Positions 18,191-25,763 of a stretch of 64,000 nt of DNA are shown here, in pieces. Location: the NCBI RefSeq assembly GCF_947387515.1, contig NZ_CANDOB010000001.1, positions 62,001-126,000 of the forward strand, written 5' to 3'. The position numbers were made by a program, and so were the translations under genes. Every line of letters starts with the position of its first letter. Position 1 is the stretch's first letter. Below the pieces are notes generated by a model. The model was given only the letters and a program-made list of their open reading frames with translations. It made no database searches and had not been told where the DNA came from. The DNA is from Alkalihalobacillus sp. CinArs1 (GTDB lineage Bacteria; Bacillota; Bacilli; Bacillales; Guptibacillaceae).

Positions 18191-18904
18191 ATGTCAAAGA
18201 CAATTCTATTTGCATTCGCCCATCCTGATGATGAATCATTCACATGTGGGGGTACAATACTTGAGCTTTCTAAGCAGAAGGATACCAAAACAATTCTATA
18301 TAGTGCTACTGCAGGTGATGCAGGGAAGTGTGGTGAACCTCCTTTGTGCACGCGTGACGACCTCGCAAACGTTCGTAGAAATGAACTACAAGAGGCGGCT
18401 GCTCATCTAGGGATCAACGAACTCGTTATCGATGACTATCCGGATGGAAAGTTAAGTGAACTTACACCTCATACACTAAAAAACAGAATCATCACCCTAC
18501 TAAACAATTATCAGCCTGACGCAGTCGTTACGTTCCCACCACACGGGCTATCTGGGCACAGCGACCATACAGCGATACAGGAAGCATGTTTAGAAGCTGT
18601 TCAAGAATCACCAAACAGCGTAAAAGAACTATACTATGCTACGCTACCACAATCACTCGCAACTAAAACAGGAAACCCAGCGTTTGCTGATCCTGATGAA
18701 AACATCACGCTAATGAAATCCTTCACAGAGGAACATATGAAGAACGTACAGCTTGCCCTCCTTGCACATAAAACTCAGCACCTATCAGTGGAGCGAGTAT
18801 TTCCGTCTATCCACAATCAGAGTGGATTTACTAAATTTGAAAACAAAGAATACTTCATAAGAGCATGGGAGAGCGACTCAAAGACAGAGCCCATTCTTTC
18901 ATAG
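18191..18904 (+). CDS. bshB2: Bacillithiol biosynthesis deacetylase BshB2
   Basis: BshB2 belongs to the LmbE/PIG-L zinc hydrolases and removes acetyl from N-acetylglucosaminyl-malate in bacillithiol synthesis. The 237-residue protein has the metal motif AHPDDE at residues 9-14, a second cluster PPHGLSGHSDH near the middle and RNEL in between. ATG 18191 follows AAAGGA; the frame extends upstream without a better start. Assignment to BshB2 rather than another LmbE enzyme rests on the overall sequence. Convergent with mecB. Confidence 0.85.
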   Translation: MSKTILFAFAHPDDESFTCGGTILELSKQKDTKTILYSATAGDAGKCGEPPLCTRDDLANVRRNELQEAAAHLGINELVIDDYPDGKLSELTPHTLKNRIITLLNNYQPDAVVTFPPHGLSGHSDHTAIQEACLEAVQESPNSVKELYYATLPQSLATKTGNPAFADPDENITLMKSFTEEHMKNVQLALLAHKTQHLSVERVFPSIHNQSGFTKFENKEYFIRAWESDSKTEPILS

Positions 18905-18914
18905 TTCATAAGAA

Positions 18915-18951
18915 TAGCCTTCCGCGCGTTTTCTTCGGAAGGCTTATTTTT
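18915..18951 (+). terminator. Terminator between bshB2 and mecB
   Basis: AGCCTTCCG pairs with CGGAAGGCT and is followed by TATTTTTAT. It ends the bshB2 transcript. Confidence 0.85.
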
Positions 18952-19540
18952 ATTGAAAGTAGTGATTCAATTGTTTTACAGCTTCAGAGTGCATCAGTGT
19001 TTTTCCATATTCAATAACACGATAACTTGTGATTGTAGATGGATTACCGAATTCAGCTAATAGCGCGATGAGCGTATCTAACTCCATGTCACCGATTTCC
19101 TCTTCGTTAATCTTCAGATAGAATTGTTGTTGGTACGAATAAAGAATTCCACCTTCAACACCTACATCAAGTAAACGTTTCGAAAGTCCGATCACATCTT
19201 CGAACGTATTAAATTCATAAAATACTTCATCGCTTTCATCAAGCGTAACCTGCATTTCGATGTATTCATCGTTGTAATCATCTTCAAAATCGGTTTCTTT
19301 TGAGCCTTTTGTAACGATTACGACCATACCTTGAGCAGGCAATGAAAACACTTCAACTGCGATAGGGCCATCTACTTTAAAGCCTAGTTCATCGTCTGCT
19401 TCCATAATCATTTCTCTGAATAACTTATGGACCTTTGGCACGTCCTGCCATAATTCTTCTTTCGTTATTCCTCGCTCGTTCAAATCGTCATAAGTGAGAA
19501 ATATCTTAATTTTGTCGTATGTTAAACGTTCAAGACGCAT
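18950..19540 (-). CDS. mecB: MecA-family ClpC adaptor (MecB/YpbH type)
   Basis: MecA-family adaptors bring substrates to the ClpC ATPase and drive its assembly. The 196-residue protein starts MRLERLTYDKIKIFLTYDDL and has an N-terminal substrate-binding part ending near VEVFSLPAQGMVVIVTKG. An acidic linker and a C-terminal ClpC-binding domain (GNPSTITSYRVIEYG) follow. Position downstream of gudB and the N-terminal sequence match the paralogue MecB (YpbH) rather than the competence regulator MecA. MecB functions overlap with MecA in B. subtilis. Confidence 0.88.
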   Translation of the reverse strand: MRLERLTYDKIKIFLTYDDLNERGITKEELWQDVPKVHKLFREMIMEADDELGFKVDGPIAVEVFSLPAQGMVVIVTKGSKETDFEDDYNDEYIEMQVTLDESDEVFYEFNTFEDVIGLSKRLLDVGVEGGILYSYQQQFYLKINEEEIGDMELDTLIALLAEFGNPSTITSYRVIEYGKTLMHSEAVKQLNHYFQ

Positions 19541-19678
19541 CTAATTCCCCCCTACCGTCTGTCACCAGCATATCCTTTAACATAATATATGTGATATTAC
19601 ATAGATGGTTCTTGCTTGACGATATTCTTATAGTTTACACCGTATTGGGAATGTTAGACAAGTCCTGTACTTCCTATA

Positions 19679-20590
19679 CTAAATTGAAAGTTTATGAAGC
19701 TTGTGTTTTATCCATACATCCCATTCATCTTTATTCTTTCCAACGAAATAGTTGTCATAAGCTTGTCTCTTTTCACCATGTAGATGTAGAAGTGCTCCAC
19801 CTCCAACACCGATTGTTAATTCCGGAAACTTATTATCGAGACGATCGATCAAGTTCAAACATTTAGGTAGATTTGACATGAGGGTGCACGATAAGAACAA
19901 TATACTAGGTGCAGTGTCTTCCACTACGATTTCAATGTCTTTTTCAGGAATGCTAGGACCTAAGTAAATTACTTCAAAGCCTTTCCTTCTAAGGTATAAC
20001 GTAAAGATCAAAAGTCCTAATTCATGGTACTCATCTGTTGAACACACCGCCATAACCTTAGGAAGGTATCCATCAATCGGCAAGGTATGAAAAATCATGC
20101 CTATTCTCGATCGTAAAAATGCAGTAGCGAAATGTTCATGTGCAACTGTAATCTTTTCGTTTTCCCATAGTTCTCCTACTCGAACTTGAAGCTGCCCTAG
20201 GATATCTTGTACAACTTTATCGATACTAAAAAGTGAAAAGGCTTGATTTAACAATTCCTGCGCTTTGTTTTCTTCAAATGCAAGCAAGGCTTCCAAAATA
20301 TCATCTGACAACACGTGAGCACGATCTCGACTTAACTCTGAAGCATCCGAGTGTGGCTCTGTATTTCCATCCTCAAGCAATTCTACTGCTTGACTAATCG
20401 TAAAGCCTTGTTCTGTCTTTTGGACTAACCATTTCAAAACCGATAAATGCTCATCTGAATAGAGGCGATGACCAGCATCATTTCTTATAGGAGAAATAAT
20501 ATTGTACCGTCTCTCCCATGCTCTTAACGTTCCAGGTTGTATACCTAGTTTTTTAGAGACTGCTTTAATATTATATTTACCATCCGACAT
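19679..20590 (-). CDS. MerR-type regulator with B12-binding domain (CarH/LitR type)
   Basis: This 303-residue protein joins a MerR winged helix (residues 5-75, with LRAWERRYN and HRLYSDEHL) to a C-terminal cobalamin-binding domain. In the helical cap W142 is followed nine residues later by E152-H153, the Wx9EH motif of the adenosylcobalamin photoreceptor CarH. The Rossmann part has E187-Y-H189-E-L-G192, the ExHxxG motif whose His ligates cobalt. CarH-type proteins repress promoters in the dark and release DNA in light. Two 11-bp-phased repeats lie over its own promoter. Light sensing is inferred; no carotenoid or photolyase gene is adjacent. Confidence 0.88.
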   Translation of the reverse strand: MSDGKYNIKAVSKKLGIQPGTLRAWERRYNIISPIRNDAGHRLYSDEHLSVLKWLVQKTEQGFTISQAVELLEDGNTEPHSDASELSRDRAHVLSDDILEALLAFEENKAQELLNQAFSLFSIDKVVQDILGQLQVRVGELWENEKITVAHEHFATAFLRSRIGMIFHTLPIDGYLPKVMAVCSTDEYHELGLLIFTLYLRRKGFEVIYLGPSIPEKDIEIVVEDTAPSILFLSCTLMSNLPKCLNLIDRLDNKFPELTIGVGGGALLHLHGEKRQAYDNYFVGKNKDEWDVWIKHKLHKLSI

Positions 20591-20626
20591 AGCCCTCTAC
20601 TCCTCTACTATTCATTCATCATACTC

Positions 20627-20656
20627 AGTATAAGGGATGGATGATGTTTGTGTAAA
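20627..20656 (-). promoter_or_regulatory. Promoter of the MerR/B12 regulator
   Basis: On the minus strand a -35 TTTACA (20651-20656) and a -10 TATACT (20627-20632) are 18 bases apart. They lie in the 77-base gap between ypbG and the regulator. It is a good housekeeping-sigma match. Confidence 0.65.
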
Positions 20657-20665
20657 CTTTGTATA
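20649..20665 (-). promoter_or_regulatory. CarH-like operator: two 11-bp-spaced repeats
   Basis: TATACA (20660-20665) and TACACA (20649-20654) on the minus strand are exactly 11 bases apart and both fit the T-n-n-A-C-A core of CarH-family operators. The second copy overlaps the -35 element, which suggests autorepression. Only two clear repeats are visible; a third position is degenerate. Confidence 0.5.
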
Positions 20666-20667
20666 AG

Positions 20668-21426
20668 TCATTTCCTTTTTAATGTAAAAACGTGTGACTC
20701 AGCAGGTGCCATCAGTCTTAAGGGAAGTGTGGTGGTACCGTATCCGTTACTGATCACAACAGTCGTTCCTCCAACTTGTTTTATTCCGCCTTTTTCACGT
20801 AATCCCCATCCTAAAAGTCTAATCTGACCACCATGCGTATGACCTGAAAGTAAAAGCTTAATATCTGAATCATTTGTAAGCTCATGTTTAATATCAGGGT
20901 TATGACTGATTAAAATCTTCATCGGTGCTTTTGCTTTTGAACAAGCTTCTTGAAGAGAGTGGTTGTGTGTCGAGAGGTCGTCGATGCCTACTAGACTTAT
21001 TTCATCTTTATTTTTCGTGATGGTTTCAGATGTGTTTTTTAAAATCGTAATATTACTTTTAACAAGTATCCGTTCTAGACGATCTGGATCTTCTTCGTAA
21101 TCATTGTTCCCCCAAACGAAATAACATGGAGCAACCTTCCTTAGATCTTCTAAATTTTTCTGTACCTTTTCAAAAGAGACGCCCTTTTCCATCACATCTC
21201 CTCCGATGACAACAATATCTACTACTCCCTTTACCTCATCGATGATGCTCTCAGAAATCCTGCGGTTATGTAAATCTGATATGAAGAAGATGGTGAAGGA
21301 CTCGAACTCATCAGGCAGCCCTTCAAGGAAAAGTTCTTTTCTCACAACCCTATTTAAATGTGCTTCAATCCACATATAGATCAACAGCAGCACAGAGGCT
21401 GCTGCAAAGAATAAGACCACCATCAT
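20668..21426 (-). CDS. ypbG: YpbG-like membrane-anchored metallophosphoesterase
   Basis: This 252-residue protein has an N-terminal membrane segment (about residues 3-20) followed by a calcineurin-like phosphoesterase domain. All metal-binding blocks are present in order: FISDLH, VIGGDV, WGNNDY, LISHNPD and LLSGHTHGGQ. The substrate is unknown. Its start overlaps the stop of the upstream membrane gene as ATGA, so the two are translationally coupled. It corresponds to B. subtilis YpbG, but here the MerR/B12 gene sits between it and mecB. Confidence 0.87.
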   Translation of the reverse strand: MMVVLFFAAASVLLLIYMWIEAHLNRVVRKELFLEGLPDEFESFTIFFISDLHNRRISESIIDEVKGVVDIVVIGGDVMEKGVSFEKVQKNLEDLRKVAPCYFVWGNNDYEEDPDRLERILVKSNITILKNTSETITKNKDEISLVGIDDLSTHNHSLQEACSKAKAPMKILISHNPDIKHELTNDSDIKLLLSGHTHGGQIRLLGWGLREKGGIKQVGGTTVVISNGYGTTTLPLRLMAPAESHVFTLKRK

Positions 21427-21815
21427 ATTTCAACGCCCCTCCTAAATTTCTTAGCTGCCCTTGCTGCTTCAATGTTGGCAGATAATACACCGTACATTGT
21501 AGCCATGATAAGAGAAGCAATTGATAACCAAACGTTTTTTTCAAACAATACCCAGTACATTGCTGACAATAAACCAAATTCCAAAAGAACTGCTCCTATT
21601 CGTGCCTTTATACCCTGAGAGATTACGTTTTCAAGTTGATTTCGAATGATACTTGCAACTGCTAAGAAACCGAATAAGAAACAAAGCGCACCAGCACCGT
21701 AACGAAAACTATTCAACATTAAGTCTGTAAACGTAATGGACTTAAATATAAGCGTTTCTTCTGCAATATACAGTAAACCAAATGATGATAGTAAACGCAA
21801 AAAAGAAAGCAGCAT
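21423..21815 (-). CDS. Uncharacterised membrane protein, coupled to ypbG
   Basis: This is a 130-residue protein with about four hydrophobic segments (residues 3-20, 35-57, 70-90 and 92-112) and a short basic C-terminus (RAAKKFRRG). I do not recognise the family. ATG 21815 has a strong site (GGGGGAGG, eight bases). The 4-base overlap with ypbG suggests that it helps place or assemble the phosphoesterase at the membrane, which is inference only. Confidence 0.75.
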   Translation of the reverse strand: MLLSFLRLLSSFGLLYIAEETLIFKSITFTDLMLNSFRYGAGALCFLFGFLAVASIIRNQLENVISQGIKARIGAVLLEFGLLSAMYWVLFEKNVWLSIASLIMATMYGVLSANIEAARAAKKFRRGVEI

Positions 21816-21872
21816 AGAAAAAACCTCCCCCTCTATATCTATGATAGAGAAGGAGGTATTATAAATTTTATC

Positions 21873-22508
21873 TTACATTTCTTTAATATCTAATACTTTA
21901 AATCCGTTTTGCTCAAGTTTTGTAATGAACTGATCGATATTTTCATTCTTCTCAATTTTCATCACGATTCGTCTAACGTTCTGATTTGTTTCATCAAACG
22001 TCGATAAAGAAATAATGTTCTCATGAAAGCTTTTCGCGATTTTAGCAAGTCTTGCAATCCTACCTTCCGTTTCAGAAGAAGCGAATGCAATTCTAACACC
22101 GGTCTTTCTCATCCCGAAGGCACTTTGGAATTGATCCAATATATCTGCTCTTGTGATAATCCCGATGCACTGCTCTTTTTCATCCACGACAGCAACCAAA
22201 GGAGCATCGTTTACAAGCAATAGCGTCGTCTCGAAAACTGCCTCTTTATCTACCGTTACATCTTTTTGATAAGCGATATCTCCTGCTTTTGTTTCTTTTA
22301 AAAACTGAACTTTATCAGTCATATCGCTTTTAAAAAACGATTTATAAATTCTGTTAAAGGTTACGATCCCTTCATACCTTCCGTCTTGAATGACTGGTAC
22401 GCCATCGATCTGACTCTTCTTGAGTCGCTCCAGTGTTTCTTCAAGACTCGTGTCATAATTCACAGAAATTGTTTCTCTTAGCGATTTCATAGCACTTCTT
22501 ACAAACAC
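21873..22508 (-). CDS. CBS-CBS-ACT regulatory protein (AcuB-like)
   Basis: This 211-residue cytoplasmic protein has tandem CBS domains (about residues 5-60 and 70-130) and a C-terminal ACT-like segment (about 135-210). CBS pairs bind adenine nucleotides and ACT domains bind small ligands such as amino acids, so it is probably a nucleotide-sensing regulator. The architecture and length resemble B. subtilis AcuB, but the acetoin locus is absent here and orthology is not claimed. GTG 22508 is spaced five bases from GAGGTGA; GTG 22517 overlaps that site. Confidence 0.75.
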   Translation of the reverse strand: MFVRSAMKSLRETISVNYDTSLEETLERLKKSQIDGVPVIQDGRYEGIVTFNRIYKSFFKSDMTDKVQFLKETKAGDIAYQKDVTVDKEAVFETTLLLVNDAPLVAVVDEKEQCIGIITRADILDQFQSAFGMRKTGVRIAFASSETEGRIARLAKIAKSFHENIISLSTFDETNQNVRRIVMKIEKNENIDQFITKLEQNGFKVLDIKEM

Positions 22509-22721
22509 GACTATCACCTCTTCTATAAGTTACTTCCCCCATATAATTAATACCATACTACCAATACAATGTCCTCCTTATCTACCATTAATTCAAAAAT
22601 GGGTTGTACACTCGTAAAAATGGGCGATATCGTTTCTTGAAAATTCAGTCTTTTTAAGGTAAGATATTATCAAAGTAGACTTCTAAAGGACGTATATCAA
22701 ACTAACGGAGATGATGGACCT

Positions 22722-22937
22722 ATGATAAACAAACTGAAAACACAATCTTTGTTGGGTAACGATGACCTTGATTTCAACCGTCGACTCGGGATGCCTGTCG
22801 AAGTGTTCTGTCCAAAGATCAAGGATACTGTGGCATTTGGCAAAATCGAAATGTTTGATGAAAGCGCGTTACTTATCAACGGAAACTGTTTTCAAATCGA
22901 ACAGTATTTATTTTTTGGCTGCCCCGAACATCGGTAA
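22722..22937 (+). CDS. Small uncharacterised protein
   Basis: This 71-residue ORF on the plus strand starts at ATG 22722 behind GGAG. I do not recognise the family. It contains a compact, beta-rich-looking segment (GMPVEVFCPKIKDTVAFGKIE) and two cysteines. A promoter-like stretch lies in the 200-base gap to the divergent CBS gene, and it faces ypbF. A frame in the other phase (22762) has poorer composition and no good start. It is probably real on start context and isolation, but support is modest. Confidence 0.6.
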   Translation: MINKLKTQSLLGNDDLDFNRRLGMPVEVFCPKIKDTVAFGKIEMFDESALLINGNCFQIEQYLFFGCPEHR

Positions 22938-22940
22938 GAA

Positions 22941-23390
22941 TTACTTGTAGAATAAATTAATATCGTATTCTTCTTTCATGTAAGAGAAGACATCATGACG
23001 CTTCTCCCATTGAGCTTCACTTTTCCATAGCTCCTCACTACGATCGATTACCTCTAGCCGCAACGAATCAAGCTCATCTTCCGCTTTATTTAACTTCTTG
23101 GTCACTCTTTTTAACTGATAATAGACGAACCCGTTAAGGAGAAACATTAAAACGATGAAAGGTGCTTTGGACAACGAAAAAGCCTCCCAAAGAATCGAAC
23201 TACTCACCTGTAGCTGGTATACTAAGAACCCACCACTCACAACCAATAAGATCATGAGTGCATAGCTATAAAACTCTGATTTAGCTTTATACTGCCTCTC
23301 TTCTCTTTTTCTATCGACCAGTTCACTCAATAACACAAGCGTCACATCAGATTGAGGTTGTGGGAGATTCCACTGCTTTAGAGCATCCAT
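22941..23390 (-). CDS. ypbF: YpbF-like membrane protein (DUF2663 type)
   Basis: This 149-residue protein has a charged N-terminal region with KREERQYKAKSEF, two membrane segments (about residues 44-62 and 76-93) and a C-terminal coiled-coil-like tail rich in K, E and R. ATG 23390 lies six bases from GGAGG. Topology, size and place match the YpbF family. No function is known to me. Confidence 0.8.
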   Translation of the reverse strand: MDALKQWNLPQPQSDVTLVLLSELVDRKREERQYKAKSEFYSYALMILLVVSGGFLVYQLQVSSSILWEAFSLSKAPFIVLMFLLNGFVYYQLKRVTKKLNKAEDELDSLRLEVIDRSEELWKSEAQWEKRHDVFSYMKEEYDINLFYK

Positions 23391-23471
23391 GGTTGTCCTC
23401 CTTTTTTGAAACTAGTTTATGCTTGAAACTGAGAACATAATACCATCGATGCTCCAACTTAAAATGATGGT

Positions 23472-23651
23472 TTAAGAATAAATCGAATACAGGAGAAAAA
23501 TCGCAACCATCGATATAAAAAGCAGTGCTAAAATACGAACGAGCGTAAGAGAAGGCGTTGTTTCTTCTCTTTTTTTATTTGATCTCCCTTTCTTCTTGGC
23601 TTTATGCTTATGATATTCCTTTCTAGATGGTAAAGGGTTCTCTTTTTTCAT
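23472..23651 (-). CDS. Short basic single-pass membrane protein at the ypbE position
   Basis: This is a 59-residue protein with a very basic N-terminal half (KKKGRSNKKRE) and one C-terminal membrane segment (about residues 36-56). ATG 23651 is five bases from AAAGGTGA. In B. subtilis this position holds ypbE, a longer protein with a similar basic-plus-membrane N-terminus and an extracellular LysM domain. Here the reading frame ends just after the membrane segment. It may be a reduced YpbE or an unrelated small protein. Confidence 0.65.
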   Translation of the reverse strand: MKKENPLPSRKEYHKHKAKKKGRSNKKREETTPSLTLVRILALLFISMVAIFLLYSIYS

Positions 23652-23674
23652 TAAACTCACCTTTCAAGATGTGA

Positions 23675-24253
23675 TCATTTTGGGGTTCGATATTTAATTA
23701 AACACCCCATAATGAAATCGATTAAGAAGTGCGCAGTAATCGTAACAGCTATGTTACCTGTTATCTCATATATGATTCCTAATAGAAAACTTATCCCCAC
23801 AACAAGACTAAATAACACCGGCTTAGTCAAGTATCTCACATGGATGATTGCAAACAATAGACTTGCAATCACCAGGCCGAAATGTGTTTGAATCACACCA
23901 CGGAACATTACTTCCTCGCTGATCGAAATTAATAACGAAAGTATGAAAATATGGAAGATCGATCTGTTCTTAAAGATCCGCTCATTAATGCCTCCATCAT
24001 CGAATGCAGACTCTGGTAACAGCCTCATAAGAGCAATATCGATCAAGATGACAACTAACGCTACCCCGCCGCCGTACAAAACCATATCTGCCCATACTAG
24101 CTCGACTATTCGATCGAGAAACCACCCTTCTCGAAACAAAAAATAACCTACTATCCAAGAGATAAGTAATAAGGAAAGCTGCGTTAAATAAACATTTAAA
24201 AGTAATTCTCGATCAGAGAGGGCTTTGACAACTTCTGCTTGTTTATTCCTCAC
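23675..24253 (-). CDS. ypbD: CPBP-family intramembrane metalloprotease (YpbD)
   Basis: This 192-residue protein has about six hydrophobic segments with the conserved CPBP/CAAX-protease motifs inside them: SEEVMFRG (EExxxR), LFAIIHV and ITAHFLIDF. The His and Glu residues form the metal site in this family. GTG 24253 overlaps the end of recS by 11 bases, so the genes are cotranscribed. The substrate is unknown; relatives act in prenyl-protein processing or bacteriocin self-protection. Confidence 0.85.
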   Translation of the reverse strand: MRNKQAEVVKALSDRELLLNVYLTQLSLLLISWIVGYFLFREGWFLDRIVELVWADMVLYGGGVALVVILIDIALMRLLPESAFDDGGINERIFKNRSIFHIFILSLLISISEEVMFRGVIQTHFGLVIASLLFAIIHVRYLTKPVLFSLVVGISFLLGIIYEITGNIAVTITAHFLIDFIMGCLIKYRTPK

Positions 24254-25763
24254 CCTTCTCCTCCACCCTCAGCATAAATTGTAATTCTTTATCCCAATCT
24301 ATAGCGGTCACTTCTTTTAGAGTAGAGTCTCCCTGCTTCATATAAACCTCTTCGATTAGGCCACAGTAATCACAGCATTGATCGATCTTAGGAACATCTT
24401 CATCGAAACGCTCTAGAAGCCCTTTGCGCCGACACTGGTTATCATAAAGCCATTTTTTAAAGTCGATCCACTTTAACAGTTTTCGTTTTCTTAACCTCTC
24501 TACCTCATTTGAAAGGTCTTCCAAAAGGCTTTGATAATGGAATGTATTAACGATACCGTTCAATAAGATCCCTTTTTGATGCAGGTGATGAATAATGAAG
24601 CGCCATGCTGTTTCAGATAGCTTGTACCGAATGCCTTCTTTTTCATAGTCGAGTGAGATGTGTTCGCCAGCTCGTACACGCAATTCTTCTAGTAACATAC
24701 TGATTTGCTGACGCTCAGGTAATTCTGTTTCAATAAACGAAATCGGTAACCGCTCATCAGCTTCAGTAAAAAGTTGAATAGCGATCGCGGGTTCTTGATC
24801 TCTACCAGCCCGACCAATTTCTTGTAAGTAGCTTTCAGTGTTCGAAGGTGGATGAAAATGAACGACGTATCTCACGTTGCTCTTATTGATTCCCATACCA
24901 AATGCATTTGTACTGCAAATTAGTGATAGTTCATCATTAATAAACTGCTGCTGAATAAGCAGACGAGATTCTGAGTCAAGACCAGCATGGTATGCAGCGA
25001 CACCCTGAACACCTGATTCTGACAGTTTGATACTGACCTGTTCAGCTATCGCACGACTAGAGAAATAAATAATGCCTGGTCCTTGAAGTGTTTTTCCATA
25101 TTCTAAGACCGAATTCATCTTAGAATCAAGAGTCGCATGTCTTTCTAATTTAATCGCAATATTTGGACGATCGACCGAATGGATATGTAGCGTAGGATCG
25201 ACCATATTTAATTGAGCGATAATATCTTTTCGAACATCTTCTGTAGCGGTAGCCGTTAATGCTAGAAGAGGCGGTTGACCGAGCTCTGCTCTAACATCAC
25301 CTAGCTTTAAGTAATCGGTTCTAAAATCATGCCCCCATTGGGAAATGCAATGTGCCTCGTCTACTACCATCAAAGAAAACCGAACCTTTTTTAACGTTCG
25401 TTTTACATTATTGTTTTGTAATATCTCTGGTGATGCAAAGATAAACGTGTATGACGATAAATTTTGCAGAGCGGTCAACCTTTTTTCGAAGTCGAGAAAA
25501 CTATTCAACGCAAGAACGCGTTTCTCCCCTTTCGTTTTTAATTGCTGAACCTGATCCTCCATGAGGGAAACTAGTGGAGAGACAATTAGGACTGGGGAAT
25601 GACCTAAGTATGCAGGGAGCTGATAACAAAGTGATTTCCCTGCACCTGTAGGGAGCATCGCAAAGACATCTTTACCTTCCAAAACATCCCGAATGATCTC
25701 CTCTTGCCCCATTCGAAATTCTTCATAACCAAATTTATCAATTAACGTCCTCGTTAAATTCAT
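24243..25763 (-). CDS. recS: RecQ-family DNA helicase (RecS/YpbC type)
   Basis: This 506-residue ATP-dependent 3'-5' helicase shows motif I (PTGAGKSLCYQ), motif II (VDEAHCISQWGHDF), motif III (LALTATAT) and motif VI (QEIGRAGRDQEP). A C-terminal zinc-binding part follows, with CRRKGLL and DQCCDYCG. There is no HRDC domain, which fits the shorter B. subtilis paralogue RecS (YpbC) rather than RecQ. The start shares one base with the ypbB stop (TAATG). It is expected to act in recombination repair and fork processing. Confidence 0.92.
   Translation of the reverse strand: MNLTRTLIDKFGYEEFRMGQEEIIRDVLEGKDVFAMLPTGAGKSLCYQLPAYLGHSPVLIVSPLVSLMEDQVQQLKTKGEKRVLALNSFLDFEKRLTALQNLSSYTFIFASPEILQNNNVKRTLKKVRFSLMVVDEAHCISQWGHDFRTDYLKLGDVRAELGQPPLLALTATATEDVRKDIIAQLNMVDPTLHIHSVDRPNIAIKLERHATLDSKMNSVLEYGKTLQGPGIIYFSSRAIAEQVSIKLSESGVQGVAAYHAGLDSESRLLIQQQFINDELSLICSTNAFGMGINKSNVRYVVHFHPPSNTESYLQEIGRAGRDQEPAIAIQLFTEADERLPISFIETELPERQQISMLLEELRVRAGEHISLDYEKEGIRYKLSETAWRFIIHHLHQKGILLNGIVNTFHYQSLLEDLSNEVERLRKRKLLKWIDFKKWLYDNQCRRKGLLERFDEDVPKIDQCCDYCGLIEEVYMKQGDSTLKEVTAIDWDKELQFMLRVEEKGEE

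Noticed and set aside
18015-18410. Overlapping frames on both strands before and inside bshB2
   Set aside because: The LmbE motifs identify bshB2 in one frame, and the others lack ribosome sites or recognisable sequence.
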